8,537 nt of DNA from Planctomycetaceae bacterium UBA969 (GTDB taxonomy: Bacteria; Planctomycetota; Planctomycetia; Gemmatales; Gemmataceae): assembly GCA_002303765.1 (NCBI GenBank), contig DBCB01000107.1, forward strand, positions 1-8,537. Reading direction: 5' to 3'. The position numbers and the translations under genes were made by a program. Shown here one piece after another: positions 5,051-8,537 of the stretch. The notes below the pieces were generated by a model, which did not search any database, was not told the origin of the DNA, and saw only the letters and a program-made list of their open reading frames with translations. Each line of letters opens with the position of its first letter. Positions within the stretch are counted from its first letter, which is position 1.

Positions 5051-6814
5051 ATGGGCAAGAATCAGTCGGGAAATTTTGAATCATTCAAAAGCTATGAAAT
5101 GAAATCATGGTTCCTGATGATGTTGCTATTATGCTTTTTTGGGTTGCTGTATTTTGTTCAACTTGGTGGCAGGGCTTTGTGGTCCGAAGAATTACGCTGG
5201 GCCCAGATCCCTCGCGAAATGTTAGAAAGCAAACAGTATTTTCTCCCCACCATCAATGGCAATACCTATTACGATAAACCCCTTGCCTCTTACTGGCTCG
5301 TGATTTTTTCCTCTTGGTGCACGGGTGCGATGGACGAGTTGGCATGCAGGTTGCCTAGTGCAATATCCGGCATGATCAGCGTTTTGTTTACCATGCTGAT
5401 TGCGCTGCGGCTTTATGATCAAAAAACAGCGATCTATTCGGGCATCATCTTGGGCACCAGTTACAGCTTTGTTTTTTTCTCGCGTCATGCTTCGACTGAT
5501 CTTGAAAACATCGCAGGCATCTTGATTGCGTTATACCTTTTTCTTGTGTACGAAAAAAAACCTCAAGGCTGGTGGGTGTTGGGCTTCTGGCTCGTGATGG
5601 CTTTAACCTCATTAACCAAGGGTCTGCTTGGGTTCGCATTACCTTTGCTTGTTGCAGGGGTATACAGCATCGCACAAAATCGGGTGATGATTTTAGCCGC
5701 ATCCAAACCTTCTTTGATTGTGGTTAATTGCTTGAAGGCAAATGCGTGGCTGTTTCAATGGCGTACTTTGATCGCATTGCCAATTGCAATTCTGGTGTAC
5801 CTTGCTCCCTTTTTAATTTCGCTGGGATGGTTTGGGAATGGCGAAGGCTTGAGCATGGTCTGGCGTGAAAACATCAGGCGTTTTTATAACCCAGTGAATC
5901 ATATCGGGCCGATCTATCTTTACTTTGGTGTGATCTTCACTTTGCTTGCGCCATGGTCTCTATTTTTGCCCGCAGCTTTGGTTCAGGGGTTTTCAAAACC
6001 CAAGGGGGGATTGAAGGATAAGCAGTTAGATCTATTTGCAATGGTGTACTTCATTTCGATGTTTGTTTTTTTCACCTTAGCAAGTTCGCGAAGAAGTTAT
6101 TATCTGCTGCCTGTGTTGCCTGGTGCTGCAATATTGATTGCATCGCTGTTTGCAACAGAGTATTCGAAGTTAAATAAGTGGGCTGGATTTTTGTTTAAGG
6201 CGAGTTCTTATTTGTTGTTAGGGGTTGTTGCAAGCATGTTGGTTTTGTTGGTGCCTGCAGAAAACTTACTGCCCTACCCTTGGAATACTTTGCCCCAGTT
6301 GCCTTATGGTTTGATTTTTGGACTGATGGCAATATCGACGCTTGCAATCGGATATTGGGCGGCTTGTAAAAAAGAAATGAATGCATGGTTTTTATGTAGC
6401 GGATGGTTTGCATCGTTTCTGATGGTATATCTTTTTCAAGGTTTTTTCCCTGCAGCAGAGGCTTATCGAACCCAGAAGGAATTCCTTAAACAGGTTCAGG
6501 CGTTTACTGTTCAGAACCCAGGTGGGCTGTGTTTGTATAAAACCCGAGAAGCTGTGTTTTATCTTGGTAATAAAGCACCCATGCCCGAGTTCCATTCCGA
6601 AGAAAAATTAATCGAATCATACAAGAATGGCGGATCCCGCTGGGCGTTGATGAAAAAACGCGATACCCTTTCCCCGATATTTGGTGGGTGTGTTGTGCTT
6701 GAGGAAACTAATTTTCCTTGGGAAGGTGCCCAGGCAAAAGTAAAACTAGCACTGGTTGATCTAGCAGGTAAAAAAACCAAATCGCAGGTGGTTGCTACTT
6801 CACTTCAAGATTAA
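5051..6814 (+). CDS. GT39/ArnT-like polyprenyl-phosphate glycosyltransferase, integral membrane
   Basis: A 587-residue polytopic protein with about 12 hydrophobic segments between residues 19 and 465 and a soluble C-terminal part (about 466-587). Family marks: RALWSEELRWAQIPREML (41-58), the counterpart of the DExRYAEIPREML first loop of ArnT-like enzymes; YYDKPLASYW (73-82); ELACRLPSA (96-104); LTKGLLG (188-194); NHIGPIYLYF then LLAPW (283-302); and RRSYYLLPVLPG (347-358), like the K-x-x-Y-x-L-P-x-x-P motif. Such enzymes transfer a sugar from a polyprenyl-phosphate donor to lipid A, another lipid or protein on the outer face of the cytoplasmic membrane. Length matches ArnT (about 550). The usual Asp-Glu pair reads Glu46-Glu47. 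The start has AGGA only 4 nt upstream; Met17 is an alternative without a better site. The substrate is unknown, so no symbol is given. Confidence 0.85.
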   Translation: MGKNQSGNFESFKSYEMKSWFLMMLLLCFFGLLYFVQLGGRALWSEELRWAQIPREMLESKQYFLPTINGNTYYDKPLASYWLVIFSSWCTGAMDELACRLPSAISGMISVLFTMLIALRLYDQKTAIYSGIILGTSYSFVFFSRHASTDLENIAGILIALYLFLVYEKKPQGWWVLGFWLVMALTSLTKGLLGFALPLLVAGVYSIAQNRVMILAASKPSLIVVNCLKANAWLFQWRTLIALPIAILVYLAPFLISLGWFGNGEGLSMVWRENIRRFYNPVNHIGPIYLYFGVIFTLLAPWSLFLPAALVQGFSKPKGGLKDKQLDLFAMVYFISMFVFFTLASSRRSYYLLPVLPGAAILIASLFATEYSKLNKWAGFLFKASSYLLLGVVASMLVLLVPAENLLPYPWNTLPQLPYGLIFGLMAISTLAIGYWAACKKEMNAWFLCSGWFASFLMVYLFQGFFPAAEAYRTQKEFLKQVQAFTVQNPGGLCLYKTREAVFYLGNKAPMPEFHSEEKLIESYKNGGSRWALMKKRDTLSPIFGGCVVLEETNFPWEGAQAKVKLALVDLAGKKTKSQVVATSLQD

Positions 6815-8169
6815 TCAGACGATATATTGTTTGAAGCCTGCCCGGCATGCAAAGGTAGGTTGAAATTCCCTTTATTGCCCTTGGCGAAAAAGTTATCGCT
6901 TAGCATTATTTTCTTAGATTTTTCATCAACATCTACAGATGTGATGAAATCAGACTGTTCTTTTCCGGATGTAAAAAGGCAACCGCTCACCCGAACCATG
7001 GAGCTGTTGTTTAAATGAATTCCCCGTTTTCGTACCTGATGAAACTGGCAGGAAGATATTTGAACATTGGTGGAATCGGTTATCGCCAAGGTGGCTTCGA
7101 CTGGGATTTCCGCAGGCCTTGTATGCTGCACTATGTTGCCTGTGAATTGCAGATTTCTGCACCCTGAGACTACGATGGCATCGGTGGAATTCCCTTTATA
7201 TTCGGGGTTATGATCAATGCTATTGGAACCGATCACCAGATGTTCGGAATCCTCTAATAAAAGCGAATGATGATACCCGCTGTAAATGCTGTTACCCGAA
7301 ATAACGACACTTCTTCCTGCATTGATATGGATTGCGGTTTCTTGGCTGCCGATCAGATTCCCTGAAATTGCCAATAGCCCCACAGCGTTAGGGTTATCTT
7401 TTCCAACACCTAGGAAGCGGATATTTGCACCACCTGGGCTGCCCTTTGCTTGAATGGTGTTGCCTGCAATAGTTCCTTCGCGCACGGTGCCTTTTCTGCA
7501 ATCGAAAAGGATATCGTTGGAATCGGATTCGAGTGGGTCAAAATTATATTCGATATCATTGCCAACAATTTGAATATTGCGGATTTCGCTTTCTCGAACA
7601 ACAATACCTCCGCGTTTGCAATAGCTGATGTGATTACCCGTGATATTAATTTGATGAAGGTTGATTTTATCCATGAAAATGCCAATGCCTGAGTTGTCGA
7701 AAATATGGCAATCAGAAACAATTACATTTCGATCGCGGATGCGGAGATGAAGAGCGTTTCTGCATTTTCTAATCAAGAGACTTTTGAAGGTGGGTTGCAT
7801 GGAACCTTCGCAGGAAATGCCATCGGCTTCCGGATGATCCCCTGTGATTTCAAGATCTTGAAATAGGGGCATTCTTTCTTTGAGCCATAAATTGCTGGAG
7901 ATATGTTCAGGAAGTGCGGATTTCTGATGGGTACCAATGATTTGAAATGCAGGCCCTGGCCCTCTCATTAAAACCCGTGCAGTTCCTCCATCTGAACGAA
8001 ATCCATGGGGACCGGTGTTGCCTAGCATTATCCGAATGGGTTTGGTGATCAGGTAAGATCCTTTGGGGAACAAAACGTCTCCCCCGGATTTTTCGACTGC
8101 ATGTTGAATTGCAATGGTATCGTCTGAAATCCCATCGCCCTTGGCGCCAAAATCAATTACAGATCCCAT
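6811..8169 (-). CDS. pectate-lyase-3-like right-handed beta-helix protein, no signal peptide
   Basis: A 452-residue protein. The N-terminus (VIDFGAKGDGISDDTIAIQ, residues 4-22, then GGDVLFPKGSYLITKPI) is the classic opening of the Pectate_lyase_3/GH28-like fold. Many parallel beta-helix coils follow (ITGNHISYC, IVGNDIEYN, ISGNLIGSQETAIHI, VISGNSIYSG, IGSNSIDHN, FTGNIVQHT, about 130-430). Relatives include polysaccharide lyases and hydrolases, epimerases and phage tailspikes, but I cannot assign catalytic residues or a substrate. AAGGAG lies 10 nt upstream of the ATG, and an in-frame TAA (8191-8193) rules out a longer N-terminus, so no Sec signal is present. Its stop codon overlaps that of the convergent glycosyltransferase gene. 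It could be cytoplasmic, exported by another route, or a structural beta-helix. Confidence 0.82.
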   Translation of the reverse strand: MGSVIDFGAKGDGISDDTIAIQHAVEKSGGDVLFPKGSYLITKPIRIMLGNTGPHGFRSDGGTARVLMRGPGPAFQIIGTHQKSALPEHISSNLWLKERMPLFQDLEITGDHPEADGISCEGSMQPTFKSLLIRKCRNALHLRIRDRNVIVSDCHIFDNSGIGIFMDKINLHQINITGNHISYCKRGGIVVRESEIRNIQIVGNDIEYNFDPLESDSNDILFDCRKGTVREGTIAGNTIQAKGSPGGANIRFLGVGKDNPNAVGLLAISGNLIGSQETAIHINAGRSVVISGNSIYSGYHHSLLLEDSEHLVIGSNSIDHNPEYKGNSTDAIVVSGCRNLQFTGNIVQHTRPAEIPVEATLAITDSTNVQISSCQFHQVRKRGIHLNNSSMVRVSGCLFTSGKEQSDFITSVDVDEKSKKIMLSDNFFAKGNKGNFNLPLHAGQASNNISSD

Positions 8170-8179
8170 GGCGATTATG

Positions 8180-8185
8180 CTCCTT
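8180..8185 (-). promoter_or_regulatory. ribosome binding site of the beta-helix gene
   Basis: AAGGAG on the - strand stands 10 nt before the ATG (8169-8167). The in-frame stop TAA at 8191-8193 lies just upstream, so this site and start are the only reasonable choice. Confidence 0.75.
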
Positions 8186-8230
8186 GTTGTTTAAAAATAA
8201 TGGTTGCAGTTTAACATAAAGAGGGTAGAC

Positions 8231-8265
8231 CTTATAACCCACAATATTAATATTACCGTTATAAT
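8231..8265. promoter_or_regulatory. nested AT-rich palindromes in the divergent intergenic region
   Basis: AATATTAATATT (8243-8254) is a perfect 12-bp palindrome. It is flanked by the inverted pair TTATAAC (8232-8238) and GTTATAA (8258-8264), nearly concentric with it. A TATAAT occurs at 8260-8265 on the + strand, but no good -35 stands at the right distance. The site lies between two divergently transcribed genes and could be an operator or promoter core; AT-richness alone may explain part of it. Confidence 0.35.
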
Positions 8266-8391
8266 TTATGGTTTTAGGGGGTTGGTTTTTGCTGATTATG
8301 AAAAGGCCAACAGGCTTAACACCCCGCTTGGTTGGGTTATTCCATTTCTTAACAGCACAAGTTGAAAAAATGAGTTAGAATTATTAAAGGT

Positions 8392-8537
8392 ATGGTCTTT
8401 CGAATGCCGGGGTATTCTTTGAACAGAATCATTTCAACTTTGGTGCTAATAATTGCAGTAGCTAATGCAGGGGCTCAAGATCCGTCTACACCTATTCCAG
8501 CAAAAAGTATCGAAAAAGCAAAAGCAACAAGTAATAC
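8392..8537 (+). CDS. N-terminus of a secreted protein, cut by the window end
   Basis: About 48 codons are open to the window edge, with an in-frame stop upstream at 8371-8373. The N-terminus is a good Sec signal peptide: a short basic n-region, a hydrophobic core (IISTLVLIIAVANA) and a likely cut after AGA or ANA, followed by QDPSTPIPAKSIEKAKAT. It is divergent from the beta-helix gene. AAAGG (8386-8390) is too close to the ATG at 8392, so the in-frame ATG at 8404 (spacing 13) is an alternative start. Nothing in the visible mature part identifies a family. Unlike the large surface protein at 381-4622, it uses a conventional signal peptide. Confidence 0.72.
   Translation, partial: MVFRMPGYSLNRIISTLVLIIAVANAGAQDPSTPIPAKSIEKAKATSN

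Noticed and set aside
7450..7692. 80-codon + strand open frame inside the beta-helix gene
   Set aside because: It is an antisense shadow of the beta-helix gene, whose own frame shows a clear fold signature.
8298..8378. 26-codon open frame (begins MKRPTGLTPR) in the divergent intergenic region
   Set aside because: No ribosome binding site at usable spacing and no resemblance to a known small protein or leader peptide.

Overview
The window most likely comes from a planctomycete of the Gemmataceae type. The main evidence is the first large protein. It begins with a short basic stretch ending in LESRIVPA instead of a hydrophobic signal peptide, and then runs through a LREA-type module, a beta-helix, Ig-like domains and a C-terminal FG-GAP-like repeat array. 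That architecture is typical of giant planctomycete surface proteins. By eye the base composition is moderate (near 50% GC in the first gene, lower in the others, AT-rich between genes), which is lower than I would expect for Gemmata itself. The lineage call is therefore an inference.

Layout. Positions 1-380 are AT-rich non-coding sequence with a short hairpin and a degenerate copy of a repeat that recurs after the first gene. Positions 381-4622 (+) encode a 1413-residue mosaic surface or adhesin-like protein made almost wholly of repeats: nine copies of a 36-bp beta-helix core, four Ig-like domains, a Pro/Ala linker and five 52-residue FG-GAP/calcium-loop repeats at an exact 156-bp period. 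Positions 4623-5050 are non-coding and hold a hairpin, three copies of an interspersed repeat built on a 10-bp period (NNNTCCGTGK), and a probable fragment of a second repeat family. Positions 5051-6814 (+) encode a polytopic GT39/ArnT-like glycosyltransferase. Positions 6811-8169 (-) encode a pectate-lyase-3-like right-handed beta-helix protein that lacks a signal peptide. It converges on the glycosyltransferase gene so tightly that the two genes share a TTAA as stop codons. Positions 8170-8391 are a divergent intergenic region with nested AT-rich palindromes. The start of a secreted protein (from 8392, +) runs off the window end.

How the genes may work together. The first protein is built for the cell surface or exterior. 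The GT39 enzyme is of a class that moves sugars from polyprenyl-phosphate donors onto lipid or protein acceptors outside the cytoplasmic membrane. Ser/Thr/Asn-rich repeats next to such an enzyme suggest, but do not show, surface glycosylation. No mobile element, CRISPR array, tRNA or rRNA was found. Nothing here amounts to a clearly new system. The most interesting signals are the repeat evolution inside the surface gene, the interspersed repeats flanking it, and the altered catalytic-site motif of the glycosyltransferase.
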